A stretch of 64,000 bases of DNA from UBA1952 sp965246765 (GTDB taxonomy: Bacteria > Bacteroidota > Bacteroidia > Chitinophagales > Chitinophagaceae). Position numbers and translations under genes: made by a program. This document shows positions 33,218 through 41,256 of this stretch, in pieces; positions within the stretch are counted from its first letter, which is position 1; every line of letters begins with the position of its first letter. The notes below the pieces were generated by a model. The model saw nothing but the letters and a program-made list of their open reading frames with translations. It had not been told where the DNA came from and did no database searches. The DNA lies in the NCBI GenBank assembly GCA_965246765.1, contig CBDFFJ010000005.1:372001-436000 (forward strand). Direction: 5' to 3'.

Positions 33218-34321
33218 ATGCTAACTCCTTCAACTTCCGACCTCGCCCGTAAGAACCGCGCGGTTGCCCGATGGCTCCTCCTTGGCGTGGCCATGCTCAT
33301 TATACAGATCGGGCTTGGCGGCATTACCCGCCTTACCGGCGCCGGCCTTTCTATAACGGAGTGGAAACCAATCCTCGGCGCCATTCCCCCGCTTAACGAA
33401 GCCGCCTGGAATGCCGCATTTCAAAAATACCAGCAGATAGCCCAGTACCGCTACCTCAACGCTCACTTCACGCTTTCAGACTTCAAGTCCATCTACTTCT
33501 GGGAGTGGGCGCACAGGGAATGGGCGCGGCTCGTAGGCCTTGTGTTCATAATCGGGTTCGTGTACTTTCTCGTCCGCAGGTATTTTAATAAGGCGATGAT
33601 TGCCCCCTTCGTCATCCTATTTATCCTCGGCGCCCTGCAGGGGGCCATCGGCTGGATTATGGTGCAAAGCGGGCTGAATGACACCGATCTGTACGTCAGT
33701 CACATCCGCCTGGCGGTGCATTTTATGGCGGCGCTTGTGCTCCTTTGCTATACGCAGTGGTTTGCACTAAAGCTGCTGGTCAATGAGCGCGACCGCATTG
33801 CCGACGGGCGCGTGCGCAAGCTCACCCTCGGCGTTATTGCCCTGCTGTGCATCCAGCTTATTTACGGCGCATTTATGGCCGGTCTCAAGGCCGCTTCCGT
33901 GGCGCCTACCTGGCCTACTATCAATGGCGTCTGGATTCCTGAAAATGTGCACCAATATGGCGGGCGGGTTTATGATGGCTTCAGCGCCTGGGTCTCGCAG
34001 CCTGTCGCCGTTCATTTTATGCACCGCACCCTCGCTTACCTGCTGTGCATCGCCGTCGTTTATTGGTACAAGGCGGCGGGAAAGCCGATGAGCGCCCGCC
34101 TCCGCCGCTGGCGGCAATGGCCGGTGCTGATTGTGGTTACCCAGGTGCTGCTGGGCATCGCCACGGTGCTGCATGGCGACCGCGTAGCTACCGCGGGGCG
34201 CTTTGGCGCCTTTGAGGCCCTGGCGGAATGCCATCAGCTGGTGGCTATGTGCCTGCTGGTGGCTATGGTGGCTAATCTTTATCTGCTGCGCGGGCGGAAA
34301 AGCGGGGTCATCGCTTCTTAA
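33218..34321 (+). CDS. ctaA: Heme A synthase (COX15/CtaA)
   Basis: 367 residues with eight transmembrane segments in two four-helix halves. Heme-binding histidines lie in EWAHREWARLVG, SHIRLAVHFMAAL, AVHFMHRTLAYLL and ECHQLVAMCLLV. The signature IGLGGITRLTGAGLSITEWKP (split here) marks the first loop. It converts heme O to heme A for aa3-type cytochrome oxidase in the inner membrane. This is the type 2 (mitochondria-like) form without the cysteine pair of Bacillus CtaA. No oxidase genes are adjacent. Confidence 0.95.
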   Translation: MLTPSTSDLARKNRAVARWLLLGVAMLIIQIGLGGITRLTGAGLSITEWKPILGAIPPLNEAAWNAAFQKYQQIAQYRYLNAHFTLSDFKSIYFWEWAHREWARLVGLVFIIGFVYFLVRRYFNKAMIAPFVILFILGALQGAIGWIMVQSGLNDTDLYVSHIRLAVHFMAALVLLCYTQWFALKLLVNERDRIADGRVRKLTLGVIALLCIQLIYGAFMAGLKAASVAPTWPTINGVWIPENVHQYGGRVYDGFSAWVSQPVAVHFMHRTLAYLLCIAVVYWYKAAGKPMSARLRRWRQWPVLIVVTQVLLGIATVLHGDRVATAGRFGAFEALAECHQLVAMCLLVAMVANLYLLRGRKSGVIAS

Positions 34322-34381
34322 CCTGCCGGAATACGCTCTGGCGTTTATACGAAAAATCCATTTGAAGCTTTTCTTCTAGTC

Positions 34382-34455
34382 TTTTGTCATCCCGGCACGG
34401 GAACTTTTGCCATTTCACGCATCAGATTGATAGGTTCCGTACCGGAAGACAAAAA
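34382..34455. repeat. Inverted repeat related to the element at 12401
   Basis: The left arm TTTTGTCATCCCGGCACGGG (34382-34401, running on to GAAC) pairs imperfectly with 34434-34455. Both the TTGTCATCCCG core and the spacing match the 12401-12472 element. Confidence 0.6.
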
Positions 34456-34513
34456 CTGCCGGCAACATTTCACTGAAAATATCTGTGAATCTGCGGGATT
34501 TATGCGTTGCACC

Positions 34514-34664
34514 CTCACATTTATGTGCATTAGTTAAACAAAAACGCACAAAACCGCCACGTTCATGCGTAAATACGTCGGATTTACAGCTAAAGCAGGG
34601 GATGCGATGCGTAGAGTTGCCAACTTCATGCGTTTTTGTTTAAGGTTGATGCATAAATGTGGAG
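34514..34664. repeat. MITE-like inverted repeat with ~34-bp arms
   Basis: Left arm 34514-34547 (CACATTTATGTGCATTAG then TTAAACAAAAACGC) and right arm 34630-34664 are imperfect reverse complements. The 80-base centre has no coding potential. No transposase is encoded. It abuts the tandem array. Confidence 0.6.
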
Positions 34665-34677
34665 ATGTAGCGCCCTG

Positions 34678-34824
34678 CAACGGCATTGTAAGCCGTAACG
34701 GAGGCCATGTAACGCATTACAATGGTCATGCAACGCATTACAACGGCATTGTAAGCCGTAACGGAGGCTATGTAACGCATTACAATGGCATTGTAGGCCA
34801 TAACGGAGGCTATGTAACGCATTA
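34678..34824. repeat. Tandem array: seven copies of a 21-bp unit
   Basis: 147 bp, exactly 7 x 21. Units alternate between CAACGGCATTGTAAGCCGTAA-like and CGGAGGCTATGTAACGCATTA-like forms (three 42-bp pairs), with one single unit (34720-34740) inserted after the first pair. Both strands are open because the period is a multiple of three, so the ORFs here are probably not genes. It ends 26 bp before the mlaE stop. Confidence 0.9.
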
Positions 34825-34849
34825 CACAGGCATTCTGACAAGCATTCTT

Positions 34850-35593
34850 TTATAATAACAGCACCGACAGTCCGTAGTCGGCGAAAAGTATCACCACACA
34901 ACTCACCACAACGGCGGTGGTGGAGGCCCGCCCTATCTCCAGCGCGCCGCCTTCTACATAATAGCCGTAATAGGAGGGGATGGTAGAAATAATGAAGGCG
35001 AAGGTGAAGGCTTTGCTCATGGCAAAGAAGACGTTGTAGGGCAGGAAGCCGTTGATAAGGCCTTGATGAAACTGCTCTTTGCTGAGGATGGAGGAGAACA
35101 TGCCGGCCAGGTAGCCGCCCCAGATGCCGATGGCGATGGAGAGGCAGATGAGGCAGGGCACCATGATGAGCGCGGCGAGGATTTTGGGCAGGATGAGGTA
35201 TGCTTTGGTGTTGATGCCCATAATTTCCAGGGCGTCAATCTGCTCGCTCACGCGCATATTGCCCAGCTCTGAGGCAATCTTGGAGCCCACCACGCCGGCC
35301 AGGATAATGCAGATGACGGTAGGCGAAAGCTCCAGGATCATGGAGTCGCGGATGATGCCGGCGATGACGGGGCGGGGAATGATGGGGGAAATAAGCTGGT
35401 AGGCCGTCTGCACGGTGAGCACCATGCCGAGAAAGAGGGAAACGATGCAGACGATGGGCAGGGAACGGATGCCGATGTCGTTGCACTGGGCCATAAACTC
35501 GTCCCAGTAAACGCGGAAATTTTCCGGCTTGCCGATGCTGTCCTTCAGCATGAGCGAATACTTGCCGAGATGTTCCAGAAAACGTTTGACCAT
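34850..35593 (-). CDS. mlaE: MlaE family lipid ABC-transporter permease
   Basis: 247 residues with five or six membrane segments. The family core PTVICIILAGVVGSKIASELGNMRVSEQ (read in parts: LAGVVGSKIASELGNM, EQIDALEIMGINTKAYL) with the typical E-Q-I-D-A motif is present. It is the inner-membrane component that moves phospholipids between membranes together with an ATPase (MlaF) and an MCE protein. The ATPase usually follows immediately; here the next DNA is the tandem array and no ATPase gene occurs. The divergent gene is an acyl-CoA carboxylase. Confidence 0.92.
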   Translation of the reverse strand: MVKRFLEHLGKYSLMLKDSIGKPENFRVYWDEFMAQCNDIGIRSLPIVCIVSLFLGMVLTVQTAYQLISPIIPRPVIAGIIRDSMILELSPTVICIILAGVVGSKIASELGNMRVSEQIDALEIMGINTKAYLILPKILAALIMVPCLICLSIAIGIWGGYLAGMFSSILSKEQFHQGLINGFLPYNVFFAMSKAFTFAFIISTIPSYYGYYVEGGALEIGRASTTAVVVSCVVILFADYGLSVLLL

Positions 35594-35689
35594 TGTAGTG
35601 CTTGAGCATTCAAAAGTAATGCCTTCGCCTCCGCCCAGATAGGCCTGCAGTGGGCGCTCACCGCTACATTTGCGTCAGCTAAAAAAACT

Positions 35690-37231
35690 ATGTCAGATAA
35701 AATAGCCTTACTACAGGAGAAGACAGCGGCGGCGCAGCTTGGCGGCGGCAAAGCGCGTATAGACGCACAGCACAAGAAAGGAAAGCTCAGTGCCCGCGAG
35801 CGCCTTACGCTGCTGCTGGACGAAGGCTCTTTTCAGGAGATAGGCGCCTTCGTTACGCACCGCAGCACTGACTTCGGGATGGAAAAGGAAGTGTATCCCG
35901 GCGACGGCGTAGTGACGGGTTACGGGAATATCGCGGGCCGCCTTGTCTATGTGTATTCGCAGGACTTCACCGTATTCGGCGGCTCCCTGAGCGAGACGCA
36001 CGCAGAAAAAATCTGCCGCATTATGGACCTCGCCATGCAGAACGGCGCGCCCATCATAGGCCTCAACGACTCCGGCGGCGCGCGCATCCAGGAAGGCGTG
36101 GTGAGCCTGGGCGGCTATGCCGATATTTTTCATAGAAATGTGCAGGCCTCCGGCGTAGTGCCGCAGCTATCCGCCATCATGGGGCCCTGCGCGGGCGGCG
36201 CGGTGTACAGCCCGGCCATCACAGACTTTATCCTGATGGTAGAAGGCACGAGCTACATGTTTGTGACCGGCCCCAACGTGGTAAAGACGGTAACGCATGA
36301 GCAGGTGACCAGCGAGGAGCTGGGCGGCGCGCATACCCATGCGTCGCGCAGCGGCGTCACGCACTTTGCCTGCGCCAATGAGGTGGAATGCATCCAATAC
36401 CTCAAAGACCTGCTGAGCTACATGCCGCAGAACTGCGAGGAGGAAGCGCCCGCCCTACCCTACGAAAGCGGCGTAGAAACCCGTGAAGTTCTCGCTAACA
36501 TCATTCCCGACGGGGCCAATCAGCCATACGACATGAAGGAGGTGATAGCTGAGCTGGCCGACGGCGGCGACTTCCTGGAGGTGCATAAGGAATACGCGGA
36601 GAATATCGTGGTGGGCTTTTGCCGCATTGCCGGGCGGTCCATCGGCATTGTGGCCAATCAGCCGGCGCAGCTTGCGGGCGTTTTAGACATTAATTCTTCC
36701 AAGAAAGGCGCGCGCTTTGTCCGCTTCTGCGACGCCTTCAACATACCTCTGCTCGTACTCGTGGATGTGCCCGGCTTCCTGCCCGGCACCGACCAGGAGT
36801 GGGGCGGCATCATCACCAATGGCGCGAAGCTGCTCTATGCGCTGAGCGAAGCCACTGTGCCCAAGATCACCGTCATCACCCGCAAGGCTTACGGCGGCGC
36901 GTATGATGTAATGAACTCCAAGCACATTGGGGCCGATATGAACTACGCCTGGCCAACGGCGGAGATCGCGGTGATGGGCGCGAAGGGCGCGGCGGAGATT
37001 ATTTTCAAAAAAGAAATCGCCGAAGCCCCCGACAAGGAAGCAAAGGGAAAAGAAAAGGAAGCAGAGTATGCGGAGAAATTCGCAAACCCGTATGGCGCGG
37101 CGGCCCGGGGCTTTATTGATGAGGTGATCTTACCGGAACAAACCCGCGAGCGCCTGATCCGTGCTTATGCCATGCTGCGCAATAAAGTAGTAAATGGTCC
37201 GAAGCGGAAGCATGGGAATATTCCCCTGTAG
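35690..37231 (+). CDS. Acyl-CoA carboxylase carboxyltransferase subunit (propionyl/methylmalonyl type)
   Basis: 513 residues, the usual length. Two crotonase-like halves are visible: GLNDSGGARIQEGV with GPCAGGAVYSPA (oxyanion loop) and, in the second half, VDVPGFLPGTDQEWGGII and KAYGGAYDVMNSKHIGAD. It transfers CO2 from carboxybiotin to an acyl-CoA, or acts in methylmalonyl-CoA decarboxylation; the biotin carboxylase and carrier are not adjacent, so the exact complex is open. A TACATTTG box at 35665 fits a -7 element, but no -33 motif is seen. Confidence 0.93.
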   Translation: MSDKIALLQEKTAAAQLGGGKARIDAQHKKGKLSARERLTLLLDEGSFQEIGAFVTHRSTDFGMEKEVYPGDGVVTGYGNIAGRLVYVYSQDFTVFGGSLSETHAEKICRIMDLAMQNGAPIIGLNDSGGARIQEGVVSLGGYADIFHRNVQASGVVPQLSAIMGPCAGGAVYSPAITDFILMVEGTSYMFVTGPNVVKTVTHEQVTSEELGGAHTHASRSGVTHFACANEVECIQYLKDLLSYMPQNCEEEAPALPYESGVETREVLANIIPDGANQPYDMKEVIAELADGGDFLEVHKEYAENIVVGFCRIAGRSIGIVANQPAQLAGVLDINSSKKGARFVRFCDAFNIPLLVLVDVPGFLPGTDQEWGGIITNGAKLLYALSEATVPKITVITRKAYGGAYDVMNSKHIGADMNYAWPTAEIAVMGAKGAAEIIFKKEIAEAPDKEAKGKEKEAEYAEKFANPYGAAARGFIDEVILPEQTRERLIRAYAMLRNKVVNGPKRKHGNIPL

Positions 37232-37336
37232 GCGTGCTAAGCTCACCCACACACCGCCACCATCAAACTCTTTATCCACACCAGCATCTACACCGCGCTA
37301 TGCGCCCTGGCGCTGTGCCTCGGCGCGGAGCGGATC

Positions 37337-38074
37337 ATGCTGGGCCGGCTGCCGCCATTCTTATCGCCGCTTCATGCGCTGATTGCGGGGAGCACGCTGC
37401 TGGAGTATAATGTGCATCACCTCTTCAACCGTAATGCCGGCGCGGAAGACTGGTCTGCCAGGGCAGGGCTCTGGCACCGGCTGGCAGGCGGCACGGGTAT
37501 TGCGCTTTGCGTTCTGGCGCTGCCGCATCTTTCCCTTAAAGTAATAGCCGGCTGCGCCGCGATGGGTCTGCTGGCATTTGCCTATTCTACCCCGCTGCTG
37601 CCTTTCCGCTACAAAACCCGCCTGAAGGACTATGGCCTGCTGAAGATTCATGTGCTCACCGGGGTGTGGGTGCTCATCGGTACGGTGCTGCCCGCGCTGT
37701 ACTGGGGCATACCGCTGTCCGCCTACTGGATAGAGCTGGTGATCCGCTTCCTGCTCATCTTCCCGCTCTGCATTGCCTTTGACATCCGCGACGCTTCCGC
37801 GGATAAGGCGCGCGGTATTCACACACTGCCCAATACCCTGGGCGTTCCCGCGGCATACCTGTCCGTTAACCTGACGCTGATTGCCTACGAAGGCTGGGCG
37901 GTGGGGCGCTGCATATACCGGAGCAATTATGATATGCTGCCTGCTTACCTCGTGAGCGGCGCGGCAGCCTGGGGGGCTATCGCCTTATCGCGGCGCCGGC
38001 CGCACCCTTATGTATATCTCCTGCTGATAGACGGAGTGATGCTGCTGTATGGCGGCATGCAGGCTGCACTATAA
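37337..38074 (+). CDS. UbiA-like prenyltransferase-related membrane protein
   Basis: From the first standard start, ATG 37337, 245 residues with about seven membrane segments. The second Asp-rich motif reads FDIRDASADKARGIHTLP, as in UbiA enzymes. The first (NDxxD) is replaced by EYNVHHLFNR, so the catalytic role is uncertain. The frame is open from 37241 and codes for another hydrophobic helix (TSIYTALCALALCLG) before the ATG. The true start may be the ATC at 37262 in a MKL-like context, see findings. Follows the carboxylase gene by 105 bp. Confidence 0.7.
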   Translation: MLGRLPPFLSPLHALIAGSTLLEYNVHHLFNRNAGAEDWSARAGLWHRLAGGTGIALCVLALPHLSLKVIAGCAAMGLLAFAYSTPLLPFRYKTRLKDYGLLKIHVLTGVWVLIGTVLPALYWGIPLSAYWIELVIRFLLIFPLCIAFDIRDASADKARGIHTLPNTLGVPAAYLSVNLTLIAYEGWAVGRCIYRSNYDMLPAYLVSGAAAWGAIALSRRRPHPYVYLLLIDGVMLLYGGMQAAL

Positions 38075-38106
38075 AAAAAAAGCCTGCTCCGGTAGCGAAG
38101 CAGGCT
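38073..38106 (-). terminator. Terminator of the DUF5684 gene
   Basis: The 8-bp stem AGCCTGCT (38081-38088) and AGCAGGCT (38099-38106) is preceded on the plus strand by nine A (38073-38081). Read on the minus strand this is a stem followed by a T-run, ending transcripts of the 38129 gene. It also lies at the 3' end of the convergent UbiA-like gene. Confidence 0.85.
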
Positions 38107-38128
38107 TTCCGGAAGATCGGATTCAGGT

Positions 38129-38533
38129 CTAAGCAAACTTTCCCTGCTCCAGGTCAAAAGTGCCGCGCTGCTGATGCGCGCGGAATGCTTCCTGATCGCC
38201 GTAGGGGCCTAAGTATTGGGCATCGCCGAAGGCGAGAATGGGAAAGAACACAATGCCGAGCAGCACAAGCCCTACAGTAAAGCCTTCTTCCTTGCCGAAG
38301 CTTTTGGAAAGCATGTTGTACGTCCAGATAATGAAGACGTAGTTTACGATGGGGATGATGAACAGCACGAGCCACCAGCCCGGCTTGCCTACAATCTTGA
38401 GCAGCATGTAGAGGTTGTAGAAGGGTACTATTCCTTCCCAGCCGGGACGGCCGGCCTTCTCAAATATTTTCCAGAAGCTGGCGAAGATGAGGACGATGAA
38501 TCCGAGAACAAACAGAAGTGCGAATGCGGACAT
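38129..38533 (-). CDS. DUF5684 membrane protein
   Basis: 134 residues, three or four membrane helices and the family sequence FEKAGRPGWEGIVPFYNLYMLLKIVGKPGWW. DUF5684 proteins often occur next to signal-peptidase or RDD genes in this phylum, and an RDD gene lies 61 bp upstream. The C-terminal ~35 residues are polar (EAFRAHQQRGTFDLEQ) and face the cytoplasm. No biochemical role is known. Confidence 0.85.
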   Translation of the reverse strand: MSAFALLFVLGFIVLIFASFWKIFEKAGRPGWEGIVPFYNLYMLLKIVGKPGWWLVLFIIPIVNYVFIIWTYNMLSKSFGKEEGFTVGLVLLGIVFFPILAFGDAQYLGPYGDQEAFRAHQQRGTFDLEQGKFA

Positions 38534-38594
38534 AGTGGTTGTGGGTGTTTAAAGTTTGAATGTATTGATGATTGCGGGTTGCGGGTTGCGCGGA

Positions 38595-39107
38595 TTATTC
38601 TTTAATAGCGAAGGTGTTGGCCATCTTGTCGTGGAGCGCCTGCTTGCGGGAATCCCAGCCGGCCATTATAAAGCCGATAAGCAGAATAAGCCCCGATATT
38701 ATCTTACCGAAATAACGCCCGGTAGCATTGGCAAAGGAAATGCGTTGCCCCTCGGGCCCGATAATCCTGACGCCCATGGCGCGCTTGCCAAGTGTGGCCT
38801 GTGCCGGTCCTGATTCCTGCAGCGCATAGTAAAGCCAGTTCAGCACAAGTGTAAATAATACAGTGGCGAAGTATCCCGCCGTAAAAATCTCAACTATAGA
38901 TCGCCTTGGCTGCAAAAGGCCGCTTAACATGTTATACCCTACCATCATCCCAAAGAGGTATCCCGGTACGGAAAGTACAATATAGTCAATCAGGTAAGCC
39001 ACGAAGCGCCTCCAGAATCCGGCATACGTTGGTGGTAATGCCTCAGTAAAAATCTGCGACTGCGTGTTTTGATAAGTTTCCATCGGAATGATGTGCGGTA
39101 AGATCAC
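38595..39107 (-). CDS. RDD family membrane protein
   Basis: 170 residues. The RDD signature is present: AGFWRRFVAYLIDYIVLSVP with Arg and Asp, plus the second motif GKRAMGVRIIGPEGQRISF, and three to four membrane segments. RDD proteins have been linked to transport (for example of sodium/protons) but the function is generally unknown. The start overlaps the stop of the T9SS protein gene by ATGA, so they are probably co-transcribed. Confidence 0.88.
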   Translation of the reverse strand: MILPHIIPMETYQNTQSQIFTEALPPTYAGFWRRFVAYLIDYIVLSVPGYLFGMMVGYNMLSGLLQPRRSIVEIFTAGYFATVLFTLVLNWLYYALQESGPAQATLGKRAMGVRIIGPEGQRISFANATGRYFGKIISGLILLIGFIMAGWDSRKQALHDKMANTFAIKE

Positions 39108-39964
39108 TGTTTTACAAACATGGCACCGTAGCGCTGATCGCCCTGCTGCGCGAGGATGTAATAGTTGCCCGCGTTCAGGTTCGTCGTAGGTATGATAAGC
39201 TCGCCGTGAACCACGCCGGCTTCCCTGGCAATCACCGTTCTGCCGGCCGCGTCATATACACAGACAAGCGTGTGTGCATCAGGCCGGGCCAGGCCCAGAT
39301 GCAGCACATCCGTGGCAGGATTGGGGTAAATATTTAGCTGCCTTGATATAGCAGAACCTACACCGGATGCCGGGGCTTCAGTTATAAGTAACGGTGTAGC
39401 CGTGTTGGGCTGGTCCCCTGCGGATGTGGTGTTGCCATTCACTGCGTTTAGGGTAAGGTAAAATTGTACGCTGCCGGTACCCTGAACAGGGGCGATCCAG
39501 TCGAATGAAGCAAGATAGGCCGTACCCGGGCCCGCCGACGTGCCGGCAATGGGAGCCGTGGCCTGCTCCACAAGCTTCAGCGTTGTGCCGCGAACCGCGA
39601 CATTTCCCGTAGCGCTGAATGTACCCGCCTGAACGCTTGTCGAAGCTGCCTTTACGCACGAGGCCTGAAATCCGAACTTCGGAAATGCCGTTCCAGTGGT
39701 AAAGCCGACAACCTGCACCTTATAGCTGCCGCCCGGCACATAGCTGGTTATCTGCGCACCGCCCACGGCTGGCGTCACCGTGAGAGAGCAGATTGTAGCC
39801 ACATTATTTGTAGCGTGGCAACCGCTGCCCGTGCTGCAATTCGCCGGAGATCCCGCGCTGCCGGTGTGATTGCCCGCGCCGCCCGCAAACGGGCCATTGG
39901 TGTAGGAGGAAAAAGTCAGCGCAATCATGCCCGCGCACAGGCTAAAGAGTAAGGCTTTCTTCAT
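39104..39964 (-). CDS. T9SS-exported protein with choice-of-anchor-V-like domain
   Basis: The start ATG 39964 is chosen because a signal peptide follows (MKKALLFSLCAGMIALTFSS); the upstream codons would overlap the trmB promoter. 286 residues. The N-terminus holds GNHTGSAGSPANCSTGSGCHAT, similar to Reeler-like/choice-of-anchor-V domains in Bacteroidota, including a single GCH. A type A T9SS sorting domain occupies the last ~80 residues (QLNIYPNPATDVLHLG, VCVYDAAGRTVIA, LNAGNYYILAQ). It should be exported to the cell surface. Confidence 0.8.
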   Translation of the reverse strand: MKKALLFSLCAGMIALTFSSYTNGPFAGGAGNHTGSAGSPANCSTGSGCHATNNVATICSLTVTPAVGGAQITSYVPGGSYKVQVVGFTTGTAFPKFGFQASCVKAASTSVQAGTFSATGNVAVRGTTLKLVEQATAPIAGTSAGPGTAYLASFDWIAPVQGTGSVQFYLTLNAVNGNTTSAGDQPNTATPLLITEAPASGVGSAISRQLNIYPNPATDVLHLGLARPDAHTLVCVYDAAGRTVIAREAGVVHGELIIPTTNLNAGNYYILAQQGDQRYGAMFVKQ

Positions 39965-39997
39965 GTGGTGTTGTATGGTGTGTTTGGAATAAGACAG

Positions 39998-40026
39998 TTG
40001 TTGTGATACAGGCCTGGCTACCTTTG
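39998..40026 (+). promoter_or_regulatory. Predicted promoter of the trmB operon (Bacteroidota type)
   Basis: TTG at 39998-40000 lies 18 bases before TACCTTTG (40019-40026), which matches the -7 consensus TAnnTTTG perfectly. The start codon of trmB is 10 bases further, so the leader is very short. Confidence 0.5.
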
Positions 40027-40036
40027 CCCGACAGCT

Positions 40037-40738
40037 ATGGGTCAGAAAAAATTGGTGCGCTTCGCGGCCATAAAAACGTTTGCCAATGTACTGCAATATC
40101 CGGAAGGAATGAAAGGCAGATGGTCGGCGCATTTCGGAAATAATCATCCGGTTACCTTGGAGCTTGCCTGCGGCAAAGGTGAATACAGCATCGGCCTGGG
40201 CCGGGAACACCCCGAGCGCAACTTTATCGGCGTGGACATAAAAGGCAACCGTATATACATCGGCGCCAAAAAGGCGTTGGCGGAAGGCCTGGAGAATGTC
40301 GCCTTCCTCCGCGCCCAGATTCAGCAGCTCCCAGACTACTTTGCACCGGGCGAGGTGGAGGAGCTATGGATTGTATTTCCAGACCCTTTTCTGCGGGAAG
40401 GCAAGGCCAAGAACCGCCTCACGCATCCGCGCTTTTTAGCGCAGTACCAAAAAGTACTGACGCCAGGCGCCCGCATTCATCTTAAAACGGACTCCGAAGC
40501 GCTTTATACGTTTACGCAGGAAGTAATCAAATCTCTTAGCTGCCCCGTCCATGCCGACATTGCAGACATTTACGGCAAGGGCTTTGCCAACGGCCCGCTG
40601 GCCATACAGACCTTTTACGAGGGCATGCACCGTGCGGAAGGCCGCACCATCTATTATCTTTCCTTTTCCCTGCCGGAAGCGCAGATAATTGCGCCGGAAA
40701 AAAAGAAGGCTAAGGCCGGAACGGATGCGACTACGTGA
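40037..40738 (+). CDS. trmB: tRNA (guanine-N7)-methyltransferase
   Basis: 233 residues. SAM-binding motifs VTLELACGKGEYSIGL and FIGVDIKGNRI, and the catalytic/tRNA motif IVFPDPFLREGKAKNRLTHPRFL (variant of PDPWPKKRH). The enzyme methylates G46 in the variable loop. It is the first of three overlapping genes (trmB, DUF5522, alkyltransferase-like) and has a good predicted promoter. A Lys-rich C-terminus (PEKKKAKAG) is unusual but harmless. Confidence 0.95.
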   Translation: MGQKKLVRFAAIKTFANVLQYPEGMKGRWSAHFGNNHPVTLELACGKGEYSIGLGREHPERNFIGVDIKGNRIYIGAKKALAEGLENVAFLRAQIQQLPDYFAPGEVEELWIVFPDPFLREGKAKNRLTHPRFLAQYQKVLTPGARIHLKTDSEALYTFTQEVIKSLSCPVHADIADIYGKGFANGPLAIQTFYEGMHRAEGRTIYYLSFSLPEAQIIAPEKKKAKAGTDATT

Positions 40739-40931
40739 AGGCGAGGACTATTACCTCCTGCCCGATGGCCGGCTGGTAATGACCCGGGAATACCACCTGC
40801 ACCGGGGCTGGTGCTGCGGTGGCGGATGCCTGCATTGCCCTTACGACTACGCAGCCGTCCGGGAGCCAAAGCGCAGCGCACTGCTTGCCGCAAGAAAAAA
40901 CGAAGAACCGAATAATGGCCAATCCTCATAG
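40725..40931 (+). CDS. DUF5522 small protein with CxxxxxCxxC
   Basis: The start ATG 40725 is within the trmB 3' end (14-bp overlap). 68 residues: GEDYYLLPDGRLVMTREYH, then RGWCCGGGCLHCPYDY. The CCG.GC.HCPY block is the DUF5522 signature and looks metal- or cluster-binding. Function unknown. Its 3' end overlaps the next gene by 17 bp, so all three are one operon. Confidence 0.85.
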   Translation: MRLREGEDYYLLPDGRLVMTREYHLHRGWCCGGGCLHCPYDYAAVREPKRSALLAARKNEEPNNGQSS

Positions 40932-41256
40932 CGACATCTACGAAGCCATCTACGAGATTGTGCGCCAAGTGCCGCCGGGCCGCGTGACCACTTACGGGCA
41001 CGTAGCGGCCGCTATTGGACTCAGGAGTGGTGCAAGAATGGTGGGCTATGCTATGAACGGCTGCCATCATGTGATGCCTCCGGTACCTGCCCAGCGGGTC
41101 GTAAACAGGAATGGCATGCTGAGCGGCAAGGCGCACTTTGGCCCCGGCGATGAGATGGCCGGACTGCTGCGCAGCGAAGGCGTTGAGGTAAAAGACGATG
41201 CGGTGGCCGACTTTCAGAAAGTACTCTGGGACCCGTCTGTTGAACTGGCTTTATGA
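40915..41256 (+). CDS. Alkyltransferase-like protein (MGMT fold)
   Basis: 113 residues from ATG 40915. The MGMT DNA-binding domain is clear (EAIYEIVRQVPPGRVTTYGHVAAAIG, quoted in parts: VRQVPPGRVTTYGHVA, GARMVGYAMNG). Where active methyltransferases have the P-C-H-R acceptor site, this protein has PVPAQRVVNRNG, so it has no acceptor Cys. Such alkyltransferase-like (ATL) proteins flag O6-alkylguanine for nucleotide excision repair. Third gene of the trmB operon. Confidence 0.88.
   Translation: MANPHSDIYEAIYEIVRQVPPGRVTTYGHVAAAIGLRSGARMVGYAMNGCHHVMPPVPAQRVVNRNGMLSGKAHFGPGDEMAGLLRSEGVEVKDDAVADFQKVLWDPSVELAL

Noticed and set aside
34678..34824. CRISPR array
   Set aside because: Units are contiguous 21-mers without spacers, and no cas genes are present.
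34565..34901. Repeat-protein genes on both strands (96 and 91 codons)
   Set aside because: The frames are open because the 21-bp period is a multiple of three. They overlap each other and mlaE, with no start context or domain.
35665..35672. Promoter of the carboxylase gene (TACATTTG)
   Set aside because: The -7 box is perfect, but the expected position of the -33 box has no TTTG-like sequence, so it is mentioned only in the gene entry.
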